A stretch of DNA of 64,000 nucleotides from Fibrobacter sp. UBA4297 (GCF_002394865.1 NZ_DGUZ01000012.1:133905-197904); one strand, 5' to 3'; shown: positions 51,382 through 60,190, counted from the first letter of the stretch. The notes: generated by a model not told the origin, from the letters alone. Translations and numbers: made by a program.

Positions 51382-52338
51382 TCATTTCTCGTATCTAGCG
51401 TTCACACACGGGAGCGCACCAAACGATTCCTTGAATCGGTAAAGATTTTCGTTCAAATAAGCGCCGCCATTTTCTGTTGAAATTCCCCACGAGAACTTTT
51501 CACATCCAACTTGAGCCGCCTCACGCATCGCATTTACAAATAACGCTGTTGTGGCATTCGTTTCACGCCTGGAATCATCGGGTGCAAGGTACTGGAAATG
51601 GAAAGCCTTCGCTTGTTTGAAATTGAAAATCATCATCCCCGACAAATATTCGCCGTTCTGCCAAACGCCGCGGAATAAAACATCTTCTGGGAATCTCTGT
51701 TTGAGGTCGCGCAATTCCGCTAAAGAATGAACCGGTTTGGTATTGTAACGAGCTTTTGAAAGCACAAGGAAGTCGTAGAATTTTTCCATTTCGCTATCGG
51801 GAATTTCGCCGTATGTCAAATTCAATTTTTCAGCTTGTCTAAAATTATGGCGGCATTCGCGCTTGCAAATTTCAAGCGGATCAACACCTTTAACAAGCGG
51901 CGTGTAGCAGCTGAGTTCCGTATGGCGACTGTAGCCAGAGTGCTCAAGCGCATAATCCAACAAATCTGTCGATACTGTTGCAAAAATGCGAGAGGTCGGT
52001 TTTAGCTTGACACTTTTGAAATTTTGGACAATGTAATCATCAATGGCCTTGACGATTTCAAGAATCTTGTTGCCCGAATAAAAATCTTTGGAAATGACGG
52101 GACCACCAAAAGTCGAACCCTGATGCGACACGAATCTGCCATCGATGCTACAGCCAGGAACAACAGCAATAACAATACCACTTTTTTCCACAAAGAACGA
52201 TGCATCTGCAAATCGTCCTTCAGGATGGTAGTTCAAGAACCGGCGCGTCTGCAAAAACGTTCCGTTCATGGAGTTTTCCATGACGAAACGGTCCCAGCGT
52301 AATTCCTGTTCGTGACTGTAGGGCAAAATTTCGTACAT
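51382..52338 (-). CDS. FemAB/GNAT-like acyltransferase
   Basis: A 318-residue protein of double-GNAT (FemAB, BioF2-like acetyltransferase_6) type. NSMNGTFLQTRRFLNYH, GSTFGGPVISKDF, CKRECRHNFRQAEKLNLTYG, GVWQNGEYLSGMMIFNF and AREAAQVGCEKFSWG-like blocks (MREAAQVGCEKFSWG) are visible. It may N-acylate an amino sugar or peptidoglycan precursor. I place the start at 52338, six bases after GGAG; the frame extends to 52446 inside trmJ. Confidence 0.75.
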   Translation of the reverse strand: MYEILPYSHEQELRWDRFVMENSMNGTFLQTRRFLNYHPEGRFADASFFVEKSGIVIAVVPGCSIDGRFVSHQGSTFGGPVISKDFYSGNKILEIVKAIDDYIVQNFKSVKLKPTSRIFATVSTDLLDYALEHSGYSRHTELSCYTPLVKGVDPLEICKRECRHNFRQAEKLNLTYGEIPDSEMEKFYDFLVLSKARYNTKPVHSLAELRDLKQRFPEDVLFRGVWQNGEYLSGMMIFNFKQAKAFHFQYLAPDDSRRETNATTALFVNAMREAAQVGCEKFSWGISTENGGAYLNENLYRFKESFGALPCVNARYEK

Positions 52339-52357
52339 GTCCATCTCCGGCGTTACG

Positions 52358-53167
52358 CTACTTGGACTTCTTAGAGTTTTCGGCTTTCGGCGTTTCATCC
52401 TGTTCAGCGCTCTGCGCCGCTTGCTTTGCAGCCTTTTCTGCAGCATGTTCCAAACGAGCGGGCTTGCCTGCTAAATTACGGAGCAAACCGAACAAAGCTG
52501 AGAGTTCGTTACGTGTCGGGTGCAAGCGCTGCAAAAGCGTGTTGAGGAAGCTATCGCGCCAAGCTTGATCGTGATACTGTCCCGTGAGATAGCGATCCAA
52601 GAACTTCTTGAAGCCATCAATCTGCTGAATGGTTGCAGGCCCCGTTTCGGCAACGCCTCGCGTTGTGCGCTTCGCGCGGCCCTCGCCGTTTGCGAGTGCC
52701 CCGGAACGGCAAAGCTCGTACAAGCTAATCGAGACTGCTTGTCCAAGATTCAAGCTCATGAGTCCCGGCACCGGGATTTCGCACTGGTACGTGCAAGCGT
52801 TCACTTCTTCAAGCGCAAGTCCGCAAGATTCACGGCCAAACACGAGAGCAATCGTTCCGTCTTTGGGGAGCATTTCAGACAAGTTCTGCACCATCGTATG
52901 CTTGATGGAACTTGCAAAAATGCGACGGCTGTAGGCAACAGCGCAAGAGCAATCGCCAATGGCATCTTCGAACTTGTGGACGACCTTTGCGTTATCCAGA
53001 ATGTCGTGGCTGTTTGCGGCCGTGTGGTAAGATTTGTCCAAGACCTTGTCGCGCTTGGGATAGACAATATAAAGTTCCGGCAATGCATAGCAATGCATGG
53101 CACGTGCGACAAAACCCACATTGTGCGGGTGTTCCGGTTCAACAAGTACTACTCTAAATTTACGCAT
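52358..53167 (-). CDS. trmJ: SpoU-family tRNA/rRNA 2'-O-methyltransferase, TrmJ-like
   Basis: A 269-residue trefoil-knot (SPOUT) methyltransferase. Motif 1 is VEPEHPHNVGFVARAMHCY (N and R catalytic), motif 2 is LVFGRESCGLALEE, and motif 3 is PGLMSLNLGQAVSISLYEL. The C-terminal extension (LQRLHPTRNELSALFGLLRN, then an alanine/lysine-rich tail) matches TrmJ, which methylates position 32 of tRNAs. The tail of about 40 residues is low complexity. Confidence 0.85.
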   Translation of the reverse strand: MRKFRVVLVEPEHPHNVGFVARAMHCYALPELYIVYPKRDKVLDKSYHTAANSHDILDNAKVVHKFEDAIGDCSCAVAYSRRIFASSIKHTMVQNLSEMLPKDGTIALVFGRESCGLALEEVNACTYQCEIPVPGLMSLNLGQAVSISLYELCRSGALANGEGRAKRTTRGVAETGPATIQQIDGFKKFLDRYLTGQYHDQAWRDSFLNTLLQRLHPTRNELSALFGLLRNLAGKPARLEHAAEKAAKQAAQSAEQDETPKAENSKKSK

Positions 53168-53204
53168 TTTTAGGTTTTAGGTTACAGGTTTTAGGGATTA
53201 GGGC
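53167..53204. repeat. Degenerate GGTTTTA-type tandem repeat
   Basis: TTTTAGG, TTTTAGG, TTACAGG, TTTTAGGG, ATTAGGG in succession just upstream of the trmJ start. Confidence 0.8.
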
Positions 53205-53240
53205 TATTTCTACTATAGTTGATAACGGTTTGATTAAAGT

Positions 53241-53283
53241 GTCATCCTGAGCGAAACGCGTTAAGCGTGGAGTCGAAGGATCT
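53241..53283. repeat. Dispersed palindromic repeat near the GIY-YIG gene end
   Basis: Starts GTCATCCTGAGCGAAACGCG and ends GTCGAAGGATCTC; an extended variant of the element at 11960-11989. Confidence 0.75.
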
Positions 53284-53568
53284 CTATTCTTGCATCAAGT
53301 TATTCCATTCAGGATTCATCTGATTTATAAGCATTACCTTTTTTTCTCGTTTCCATCCTTTTAATTGTTTTTCTCGCCTAATTGCATCCAATACTTCTGT
53401 ATATCGTTCAAAATAAACAAGTTTATTAATCTTGTATTTAGATGTAAATGCAGCACCAGTCCCTTCAATATGTTCCAACGCACGACGTTCAATATTATTC
53501 GTTACACCAATATATAAAGTAGTATTACTTTGATTTGTCATCATGTATGTATAATAATTATTTGGCAT
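53284..53568 (-). CDS. GIY-YIG nuclease domain protein (UPF0213-like)
   Basis: A 94-residue single GIY-YIG domain. YYTYMMTNQSNTTLYIGVTN contains the YxY and YIG motifs. RRALEHIEGTG and LVYFERYTEVLDAIRREKQL include the conserved arginine and glutamate. Small stand-alone members are widespread and mostly of unknown role; some look mobile. A copy of the long dispersed repeat (53584 onward) lies directly upstream and repeat elements flank it on both sides. Confidence 0.85.
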   Translation of the reverse strand: MPNNYYTYMMTNQSNTTLYIGVTNNIERRALEHIEGTGAAFTSKYKINKLVYFERYTEVLDAIRREKQLKGWKREKKVMLINQMNPEWNNLMQE

Positions 53569-53583
53569 ATTGCTTATTCGTTT

Positions 53584-53702
53584 TAGATCCTGCTCCTTCG
53601 AACCTAACTCTACTAAGGCAACAAGTTGCCAAGTATCGTATATCGGCTACGAACCTTCGGTTCGGAGTTTACCCTGAGCTTGTCGAATGGGCTCAGGATG
53701 AC
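53584..53702. repeat. Long dispersed intergenic repeat, copy B
   Basis: The first 70 bases match 4901-4970 closely. The second half has a different inner hairpin (GAACCTTCGGTTC) but ends with the same CTCAGGATGACAC. Confidence 0.85.
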
Positions 53703-53730
53703 ACATTAAAAACAAACCATATATTTTACA

Positions 53731-53759
53731 TTGACCACTGACTATTGACCATTGACTAT
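53731..53759. repeat. TGACTATTGACCAT tandem array overlapping a gene end
   Basis: TTGACCACTGACTATTGACC continues as ATTGACTATC. The array covers the last codons and stop of the nucleotidyltransferase gene (WIVNGQ-stop). Confidence 0.75.
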
Positions 53760-54611
53760 CCATCTGAAATCTTTTCCGCGGATTTCGTTTTCGATGGTCT
53801 CGCCGGGTTGAATTTCGGCACCTTTAAAAATTACAGAATGTTTGACTTTCACGTCGGCAGGCAAAGCAACACCGGGTTCGACAACGGCCTCGTTCGGATC
53901 ATGCCCAAGTTCCTGCAAACGCGCTTCCACAGCAGCCATGAGACCTTCGGGCGATCCCATATCAATCCACGTGGCATGCAACTGCGACATATCGACAAAC
54001 GGCGCACGGCCAGCCGCAATTTCCTGTTTCCAGAATTCACGGATATCAAATTCGCCGTCACGGATTCTAGCCAAAGCTTCGTCGCTGTACCACGAGATTC
54101 CAGAGAACGTCGCGGGCACGCCTTCCGTAGCACCGAAACGACCGACAACGCCTGCAAGGCGGCCATCCGCCCCCACGCGGAACGTGTTCACTTTGGGAAA
54201 ATCGACCGCCAGGAGTGCAACATCACAGCGGTTTCGTGCATTCCGCACAAACGCACCCAAGTCAAAATTGCAGTACGCGTCGCCATTCATAATCAAGAGG
54301 CCACCGCGATACCCCGTCGCATAAATCCGACGCAACGGGCCTGCCGTTCCGAGGATTTCTGGCGTTTCGACCCAGACTTTTTCGAAGCCAAGACGTTCAC
54401 CCTCGCTTACAATCTGGTCGGCCAGGTAATGCGCATTTGCGTGTAAGCGGATATCGCCAAGCGACTTTGCCCGCTCCATCTGGATTTCGAGAATGCTCTT
54501 GTCATAAACGCGAACCAACGGCTTCGGGATTTCCGACGTCAAAGGTCTCAGCCTTGTGCCAAGCCCAGCCGCTAGAATCAACACGTTCAATTTATCGTCA
54601 GCTCGCGTCAT
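53742..54611 (-). CDS. Sugar-1-phosphate nucleotidyltransferase (NTP_transferase family)
   Basis: A 289-residue enzyme. NVLILAAGLGTRLRPLTSEI and PKPLVRVYDKSILE form the nucleotide-binding start, GGLLIMNGDAYCNFDLGAFV the metal aspartate region, and TWIDMGSPEGLMAAVEARL the end of the catalytic domain. It resembles the MurU and mannose-1-phosphate guanylyltransferase groups. It lies 13 bases after fabZ, so it may serve envelope precursor synthesis. The last residues are encoded by an intergenic-type repeat. Confidence 0.85.
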   Translation of the reverse strand: MTRADDKLNVLILAAGLGTRLRPLTSEIPKPLVRVYDKSILEIQMERAKSLGDIRLHANAHYLADQIVSEGERLGFEKVWVETPEILGTAGPLRRIYATGYRGGLLIMNGDAYCNFDLGAFVRNARNRCDVALLAVDFPKVNTFRVGADGRLAGVVGRFGATEGVPATFSGISWYSDEALARIRDGEFDIREFWKQEIAAGRAPFVDMSQLHATWIDMGSPEGLMAAVEARLQELGHDPNEAVVEPGVALPADVKVKHSVIFKGAEIQPGETIENEIRGKDFRWIVNGQ

Positions 54612-54624
54612 AACACAGCCTTAA

Positions 54625-55062
54625 TTAGACCATTGCAGCGCTAAAGGAGGCGTTGCAGATAAGCGTTTCGCCCTGCCAGATTTCGCCAGTGTACTTGTAA
54701 ATGCCATGGCGAGCCATCACAAGTGTCGCCTTGAGCGTCAAGTCCTGCGGCGGAATCACCGGAGCGCGGAAGCGGCAGTTTTCGACACCCATGAATGCCG
54801 GGCGCTTGCCTTCGACATCGGCCTTTTTGGCAATCATCGTCAAGAGCGTTGCGGCCTGAGCCATGGATTCAATCTGAATCACGCCCGGGAGCACCGGATT
54901 GTTCGGGAAATGTCCATCAAAGAATTTTTCCTTGCCCGTCACGTGCCAAACAGCAACGATAGACGGCTGGTCACCTTCGGTGATTTCCTGAATTTCGTCC
55001 ACGAAAGCAAACGGAGCCTTCTGAGGGAGGAGGGCATGAACTTGTTCTTCATTATAAAGCAT
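54625..55062 (-). CDS. fabZ: 3-hydroxyacyl-ACP dehydratase
   Basis: A 145-residue hot-dog enzyme. LLPQKAPFAFVDEIQEI and the catalytic GHFPNNPVLPGVIQIESMAQ (His and Glu) are clear, followed by AFMGVENCRFRAPVIP. It dehydrates 3-hydroxyacyl-ACP and so competes with LpxC/LpxA/LpxD for the same substrate pool. It overlaps lpxC by 11 bases. In several phyla lpxC and fabZ are fused; here they are separate but coupled. Confidence 0.93.
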   Translation of the reverse strand: MLYNEEQVHALLPQKAPFAFVDEIQEITEGDQPSIVAVWHVTGKEKFFDGHFPNNPVLPGVIQIESMAQAATLLTMIAKKADVEGKRPAFMGVENCRFRAPVIPPQDLTLKATLVMARHGIYKYTGEIWQGETLICNASFSAAMV

Positions 55063-55978
55063 AGGGCAACACCTTTTCTAAGATTGTTCTGTGGCTCAAG
55101 TGACCACCGTTGATGATTTCCAGACGAACTTTCGGGAGTGCAGGCTTTGCAAAGCAAAGGTCTCCCAACAGGTCGAGGATTTTATGACGAGCGGGTTCGT
55201 CGGCAACTCTAAAGGGCGCTTTCGCCGCCTCAGAATTATCGAGCAGGAGCCCACAGGATTCATCCACCCCGCCAAGCAAACCGGCCTTGCGGGCTTCGTC
55301 AAATTCGTTTTTCAAAATGAAAGTTCTCGCAGCGAAGACGTTGTACAAGTCTTCTGCCGAGTAAATGGAAACATTTGCCGCCGACTTAAAGACGTGGCCG
55401 TTTTCGTTACGTTCCAAAATGTATTCCACTTCAAAAGCTTCGCACGGCGTAATTTTTACGGAACCGTAAGGTTTTTGCGCCTGAGCCGCATCAGTGACAT
55501 CCGTGCGGAACAAGTCCCATTCCGCATGTACGGGAACATCGTAAAATGCAAGTTCTTCGGGTGCACCCACATTTCTGCGAAATTCACTAAAGAACGGGAG
55601 CGCACTGCCGTCCATCAGCGGAACTTCGGCAACACACCCTTTTTCACTTTCTTCGTTGCAGGCGACATCGACCACAAAGCGGCGAGACGGCCACATCAAG
55701 AATACCGGTGCAAGGTGTTCCGGGGACGCAAGCGTCAACGCATGAGCGCCTTCGCCCAATTCGTAAATTGCAGTACGGGCTACGCGGAACTTCAAATCCG
55801 TGAAGCACTTTGCGCAATCGGTACTGTAAAAAGCACGACCTCCCACGCGCCATTCGACGCGAGGCTCCAGTTGCGGATTGTACTCCTGGACTTCAATTTT
55901 TACGTTCGCTTTGCCATAAGACAAAGACGCAGAACTAAATTTCCACTCACGCGGGCTTTTACGAGAATCTTTTTTCAT
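55052..55978 (-). CDS. lpxC: UDP-3-O-acyl-N-acetylglucosamine deacetylase, divergent
   Basis: A 308-residue LpxC homologue with diverged sequence. The EH pair of the active site is in LASPEHLAPVF, DGSALPF corresponds to the substrate block, RTFILKNEFDEARKAGLLGG precedes the metal-binding RHKILDLLGDL (H and D ligands), and NGGHLSHR supplies the last histidine. The N-terminal lobe is hard to recognise. It catalyses the committed step of lipid A synthesis. Overlaps fabZ. Confidence 0.85.
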   Translation of the reverse strand: MKKDSRKSPREWKFSSASLSYGKANVKIEVQEYNPQLEPRVEWRVGGRAFYSTDCAKCFTDLKFRVARTAIYELGEGAHALTLASPEHLAPVFLMWPSRRFVVDVACNEESEKGCVAEVPLMDGSALPFFSEFRRNVGAPEELAFYDVPVHAEWDLFRTDVTDAAQAQKPYGSVKITPCEAFEVEYILERNENGHVFKSAANVSIYSAEDLYNVFAARTFILKNEFDEARKAGLLGGVDESCGLLLDNSEAAKAPFRVADEPARHKILDLLGDLCFAKPALPKVRLEIINGGHLSHRTILEKVLPYAL

Positions 55979-56016
55979 TTAGATAACGGGAATTTATAAA
56001 AAAAATGCACACTTGA

Positions 56017-56100
56017 AAGTTAAGAACTTAGAACTTAGAGCTTAGAACTTAGATTTTAAAATGGAAGCCTAAGTTCTAAGAGCGAAGCGGGCTAAGTTCT
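56017..56100. repeat. AGAACTTAG-type array with inverted copies
   Basis: Three direct AGAACTTAG/AGAGCTTAG units (56023-56053) are followed by CTAAGTTCTAAG and CTAAGTTCT in the opposite sense around a GCGAAGCGGG core. It fills the gap between lpxC and lpxD. Confidence 0.8.
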
Positions 56101-56123
56101 ACCAACTGTGGTGGCATCGTCGC

Positions 56124-57143
56124 CTATTTCTTGCCCATCATTCGGAGTTTCACGACGGAGCGGCGCCAGACGTCAATTTCTTCGGCCGGGTAGCCCGCGT
56201 AAACCTTGCCCGCCTTAAGGCTCTTGGTCACGCCCGCCTTGGCAGCGACTTTCACGCCCTTGCCTATCGTCAAATGCCCCGCCGACTGTACGCCACCAGC
56301 GAATTCCACGTCATCTTCCATAATCACGGAGCCCGCCACGCCAGACTGCGATGCCATCATGATGTTGTTCCCAAGGCGGCAGTTATGCGCCACTTGCACG
56401 AACGTATCGAAATGGCAATCATCGCCAATCACCGTCGGAGAGACAAAACCCGCCGCGACCACGTCATTAGCGCTAAAGCTACAGCGGTTCCCGATGCGGA
56501 CTCCCGCCAAATGCGGCACCATACGGCGCTTGCCTTCATACTCGTAAAATCCAAAACCGCGAGGTCCCACGACAACGCCCGCCTGGAACACGCAATTTTC
56601 GCCAATCGTCACACGCGGGTAAACAGTCACATTCGCTTCAAGAATCGTGCCAGCGCCAATCGTAGCGCCTTTCATTACCACGCAATTCGGGCCGATGACA
56701 GCATTCTCGCCCACCACGCCCTCGACAACCGCCGATGCATGAACTTGTGCAGATGCTGCTATTTTCGTTTCTTCAAAAACTTCACGACGTTCCACAAATT
56801 CCTTCATGAACGTCACCATCGCATGGTACGGATTTTCGACCGGGCATACAAAATGCACATTCGGCAAGAGTTCCGAACGACCGTCCACACAATACTTTTC
56901 GTACAAACTCGGCACAAAGAGGAACCCCGCCGTAACGCCCGCAAAAGCACTAGCGCTCACGCCACCGGCATTCCCTGCAAGCCCCGTTTCTGTCTTAGCA
57001 TCTCCTGTCCAGAACGAAACATCGTGCGGTCCCGCCTGATCGAGCGAAGAAAATCCAGTCAATTCAAAACTTAAAACGCCCTCGTTCGAAGGCATTTTAA
57101 GATTCATCGTTTCAAGAATTTCAGATAAAGAAACCGAAAACAT
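56124..57143 (-). CDS. lpxD: UDP-3-O-acylglucosamine N-acyltransferase
   Basis: A 339-residue hexapeptide acyltransferase. An N-terminal uridine-binding domain (SVSLSEILETMNLK, then VSFWTGDAK) is followed by a long left-handed beta-helix: AVIGPNCVVMKGATIGAG, VVVGPRGFGFYEYEGKR, then FVQVAHNCRLGNNIMMAS with the catalytic histidine. VYAGYPAEEIDVWRR closes it. The start at 57143 overlaps the lipid-kinase stop by one base (TAATG). It adds the second acyl chain in lipid A synthesis. Confidence 0.94.
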   Translation of the reverse strand: MFSVSLSEILETMNLKMPSNEGVLSFELTGFSSLDQAGPHDVSFWTGDAKTETGLAGNAGGVSASAFAGVTAGFLFVPSLYEKYCVDGRSELLPNVHFVCPVENPYHAMVTFMKEFVERREVFEETKIAASAQVHASAVVEGVVGENAVIGPNCVVMKGATIGAGTILEANVTVYPRVTIGENCVFQAGVVVGPRGFGFYEYEGKRRMVPHLAGVRIGNRCSFSANDVVAAGFVSPTVIGDDCHFDTFVQVAHNCRLGNNIMMASQSGVAGSVIMEDDVEFAGGVQSAGHLTIGKGVKVAAKAGVTKSLKAGKVYAGYPAEEIDVWRRSVVKLRMMGKK

Positions 57144-58108
57144 TATTCCTCTAGCGTGAGCATGTGAACTTGACATGCAAACTGAATGGTAACGCGGTTG
57201 CCCAGCTTGCCACTTAAATCCTCGCCATCGAGCTGGATGTATTCATCATCCGCAAGTTCAAGCGTCAGCGAGCGCACCTTACGCGACTTGAGCAGATTTT
57301 TCTTCAGGAAGTACCCGATGACAGGGATGTTCCCGACCGCAATCGCAAGCAAAAAGTTCAACATGTTCGGCACGCAAACCACTTCCAAATAGCCATCCGC
57401 CATGTCGGACTTGAAGAACGGATTGGCGCCACTGGCAAAGCTCGGAATGTTACCAACGATGACCGTCGTATGCCCCGTCAAATCCACCGTTTCATTGAGC
57501 TCAGGCGTATTGACGACCATTGAAAGTTTACCGCTTTTCAAGTGATACGCGCGGTCTGCAAAAAAACGCTTGACGTAATGCAATTTATTTGCAACCACAG
57601 AATTCGAAGAAATAACACCCGTGGCTCGGTCATGATTAAAGTCATGCGCAATACGGGCATCAATACCTGCAGAGAAATAATTTGCAAGCGCATACTTACC
57701 GTTCACCGTCCAGATATCGAACGGTCTTGACTTTGCCATCAAGAGTCTGCGCACCAAGTACAAAAGTCCCTTATCGGCAAACGGCTTGTACAGACCAAGC
57801 ACACGAGCTAGGTCATTGCCTGTACCCAGCGGAATAAGCCCTATATGAACACGGTCCGCATATTCAGACGAAAGCATAATGGAAAGCACGGACGAAACAG
57901 TTCCGTCACCACCCACGGCAACAAGCTTTTCCGTCGAAGAAAGAGCCGTCAAGATTTGCTCTTCCATTCCTTCCTTACGCGTGAATTCAGCCTTCCATTC
58001 ATCGGCTTTAAAATCCATTGACTCCATAATTTCAGGAAGAAATTTATGGATAACCTTTCCTTGTCCACCTCCACTCACCGGATTTATTAGGAAAAAGAAC
58101 TTATACAT
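57143..58108 (-). CDS. Diacylglycerol/lipid kinase (YegS/DagK family)
   Basis: A 321-residue kinase. FLINPVSGGGQGKVIHKF (NPxSG), VAVGGDGTVSSVLSIML (GGDGT) and IGLIPLGTGNDLARVLGLY are the nucleotide-binding blocks; NYFSAGIDARIAHDF and MADGYLEVV follow. It phosphorylates a membrane lipid, probably diacylglycerol. Eight-base overlap with the gamma carbonic anhydrase gene upstream and one base with lpxD downstream indicates one transcript. Confidence 0.9.
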   Translation of the reverse strand: MYKFFFLINPVSGGGQGKVIHKFLPEIMESMDFKADEWKAEFTRKEGMEEQILTALSSTEKLVAVGGDGTVSSVLSIMLSSEYADRVHIGLIPLGTGNDLARVLGLYKPFADKGLLYLVRRLLMAKSRPFDIWTVNGKYALANYFSAGIDARIAHDFNHDRATGVISSNSVVANKLHYVKRFFADRAYHLKSGKLSMVVNTPELNETVDLTGHTTVIVGNIPSFASGANPFFKSDMADGYLEVVCVPNMLNFLLAIAVGNIPVIGYFLKKNLLKSRKVRSLTLELADDEYIQLDGEDLSGKLGNRVTIQFACQVHMLTLEE

Positions 58109-58616
58109 CTTTTAGAAGTTCATCCTTTGCGTCCAAGTAGTGTTCTACGCCAATCTTTACGTTTTTAATTTCGTCTGCAGTCAGTGTTCTTGCGATGTGC
58201 GCCGGAGACCCAACAATCAGGGAATTTTCGGGAAAATTTTTACCAGCCGTCACAAGAGCGCCTGCACCGACAATGCAATTTTTCATGATAAGGGCTCCGT
58301 CCATGATAATTGCACCCATGCCCACGAGAACGTTATCTTCGATTGTGCAGCCATGCAACACCGCACCATGACCAACAGTCACCTCGTCGCCAATGTTCAC
58401 GCCGACACCCGTCGAAACGTGGACACACACATTATCCTGGATATTTGTCCGCTTGCCAATCTTGATTTCTGCCAAATCGGCACGCAACACGGCATTGTAA
58501 AACACAGACGAATCATCGCCAATGCTCACATCGCCCACGAGACATGCGCCTTCGGCTATAAACACGCGCTGCCCCACCTGCGGGGCTTTGCCTTTATACT
58601 TAATTAAGGAACCCAT
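58101..58616 (-). CDS. Gamma carbonic anhydrase family protein
   Basis: A 171-residue hexapeptide protein. FIAEGACLVGDVSIGDDSSV, YNAVLRADLAEIKIGKRTNI, VHVSTGVGVNIGDEV, TVGHGAVLHGCTIEDN and AGKNFPENSLIVGSPAHIAR show the family helix with histidines at the zinc positions. Many members (YrdA/PaaY-like) have undefined activity. First gene of the lipid kinase-lpxD run. Confidence 0.9.
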   Translation of the reverse strand: MGSLIKYKGKAPQVGQRVFIAEGACLVGDVSIGDDSSVFYNAVLRADLAEIKIGKRTNIQDNVCVHVSTGVGVNIGDEVTVGHGAVLHGCTIEDNVLVGMGAIIMDGALIMKNCIVGAGALVTAGKNFPENSLIVGSPAHIARTLTADEIKNVKIGVEHYLDAKDELLKDV

Positions 58617-58729
58617 AGTTTCAATTTACAAAAATACATGAATAGATGAAACAGAAAAATTTTTAAAAAAGCTTTGTTTTTCACCACCTAAAACGCCTTT
58701 TTTGCCCAATATGTTCTATCTTATTGAGT

Positions 58730-60181
58730 ATGAACGAAATACATGGGATCGATATCCAAAAAATCTTTGAAGCTCAAGGGGAAAATCGCTGGAAAATAGC
58801 CCAGACGAGTGCCAAAGAGCGTATTCAAAAGCTGAAAGAACTTCGCGAAGCCGTCGTGAAGTATCAAGAAGAATTTTACGAAGCGGTTTGGCAGGATTTC
58901 CACAAGCCGCGTTTCGAAGCATGGCTCAGTGAAATTTTCCCGACGATTGAAGAAATCGACCACACCATCAGCCATCTGAAAAAATGGATGAAGGACAAAA
59001 GCGCTAGTCGAGTTTTCTTTTTACCCACGTCCAAAAGCCGCCTCCACTACGAGCCGAAAGGCCGTGTGCTGATTTTTGCACCGTGGAACTATCCGTTCTT
59101 GTTGCTTGTAAATCCGATAATTTCGGCGATTGCGGCAGGCAACGTGATTATGGCGAAGCCTTCGCACAAGACTCCGCACGTGAGTGAAGTTCTCGTGAAG
59201 ATGTTTAAAGAGAACTTCCCGGAAAATGAAATTGCACTCATTGAAGGCGAAGGATCTGAAATTGGAGACAAGTTACTAGAGCTTCCGTTCGACCATGTAT
59301 TCTTTACAGGGAGTCCGAAGGTCGGCGCACACATTGCAGAAATGGCAGCCAAGCACCACGCGAGCATCACGCTTGAACTTGGCGGAAAGTCGCCCACGAT
59401 TCTGCTCCCCGGCGTAAACGTCAAGAAGCACATCAAGCAGATTGCTTGGGGCAAGACGCTGAACGGCGGGCAGACCTGCATTGCGCCTGATTACGCACTT
59501 TGTCCCGAAGATAAAGTTCAGGAATTTGCAGAAGCTTTTGCCGAAGAAATCAAACAGAGATTTGGCGATACCGAAGCTAAGCGCCATGAATGTAAAGACT
59601 TTGTCCACATTGTAGACAAACGCGCAACTGTACGCCATGCCGCACTCATCAAGGATGCAATTGCCAAAGGCGCTAAACAAGTTATCGGCGGAGTGAGCGA
59701 TATCGAAAATTGCTACACACCAATTACCGTGCTCACAAACGTCACGTCCGACATGGAAATCATGAAGTCCGAAATTTTCGGACCGATTATGCCGATTATT
59801 GCCTACAAGAATCTTGACGAAGCGATCGCATTTGTACAAAGCCGCCCAAAACCACTTGCGCTGTACATCTTCGGTACGAACAAACGCGACATCAATTACG
59901 TTTTGAGCCATACCACATCGGGTTCCACCTGCGTGAACAACACCATTATCCAAATCGAGAATTTGGAAGTTCCATTTGGCGGCGTGGGCATGAGCGGTAC
60001 AGGCAATTACCACGGATTTTTCGGATTCAAGACGTTTAGCCATGAGCGCAACATCATGGAGCAAAAAGGGTTCGATGCGGTGACATTTTTCCACCCGCCC
60101 TACGGAATTGTTCCCGGCAGTTTGCGTTCCAAAATCCAGAACTTTGCAGAAAAAGCTTTACGCTTTTTAAAGTCGATGTAG
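58730..60181 (+). CDS. Aldehyde dehydrogenase, class 3-like
   Basis: A 483-residue NAD(P)-dependent enzyme. APWNYPFLLLVNPIISAIAA and GNVIMAKPSHKTPHVSEVLV form the cofactor site, FFTGSPKVGAHIAEMAAKHH and TLELGGKSPTILL carry the general-base glutamate, and NGGQTCIAPDYALCPED the catalytic cysteine. VPFGGVGMSGTGNYHGFFGF is typical of ALDH3. A TTG at 58724 is also open. The alcohol dehydrogenase gene follows after nine bases, so the pair may interconvert an alcohol, an aldehyde and an acid. Confidence 0.92.
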   Translation: MNEIHGIDIQKIFEAQGENRWKIAQTSAKERIQKLKELREAVVKYQEEFYEAVWQDFHKPRFEAWLSEIFPTIEEIDHTISHLKKWMKDKSASRVFFLPTSKSRLHYEPKGRVLIFAPWNYPFLLLVNPIISAIAAGNVIMAKPSHKTPHVSEVLVKMFKENFPENEIALIEGEGSEIGDKLLELPFDHVFFTGSPKVGAHIAEMAAKHHASITLELGGKSPTILLPGVNVKKHIKQIAWGKTLNGGQTCIAPDYALCPEDKVQEFAEAFAEEIKQRFGDTEAKRHECKDFVHIVDKRATVRHAALIKDAIAKGAKQVIGGVSDIENCYTPITVLTNVTSDMEIMKSEIFGPIMPIIAYKNLDEAIAFVQSRPKPLALYIFGTNKRDINYVLSHTTSGSTCVNNTIIQIENLEVPFGGVGMSGTGNYHGFFGFKTFSHERNIMEQKGFDAVTFFHPPYGIVPGSLRSKIQNFAEKALRFLKSM

Positions 60182-60190
60182 GAGGTCACT

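Noticed and set aside
53167..53204. Telomere-like or CRISPR-like repeat
   Set aside because: The GGTTTTA units are degenerate and contiguous, without spacers, and no cas genes are present anywhere in the window.
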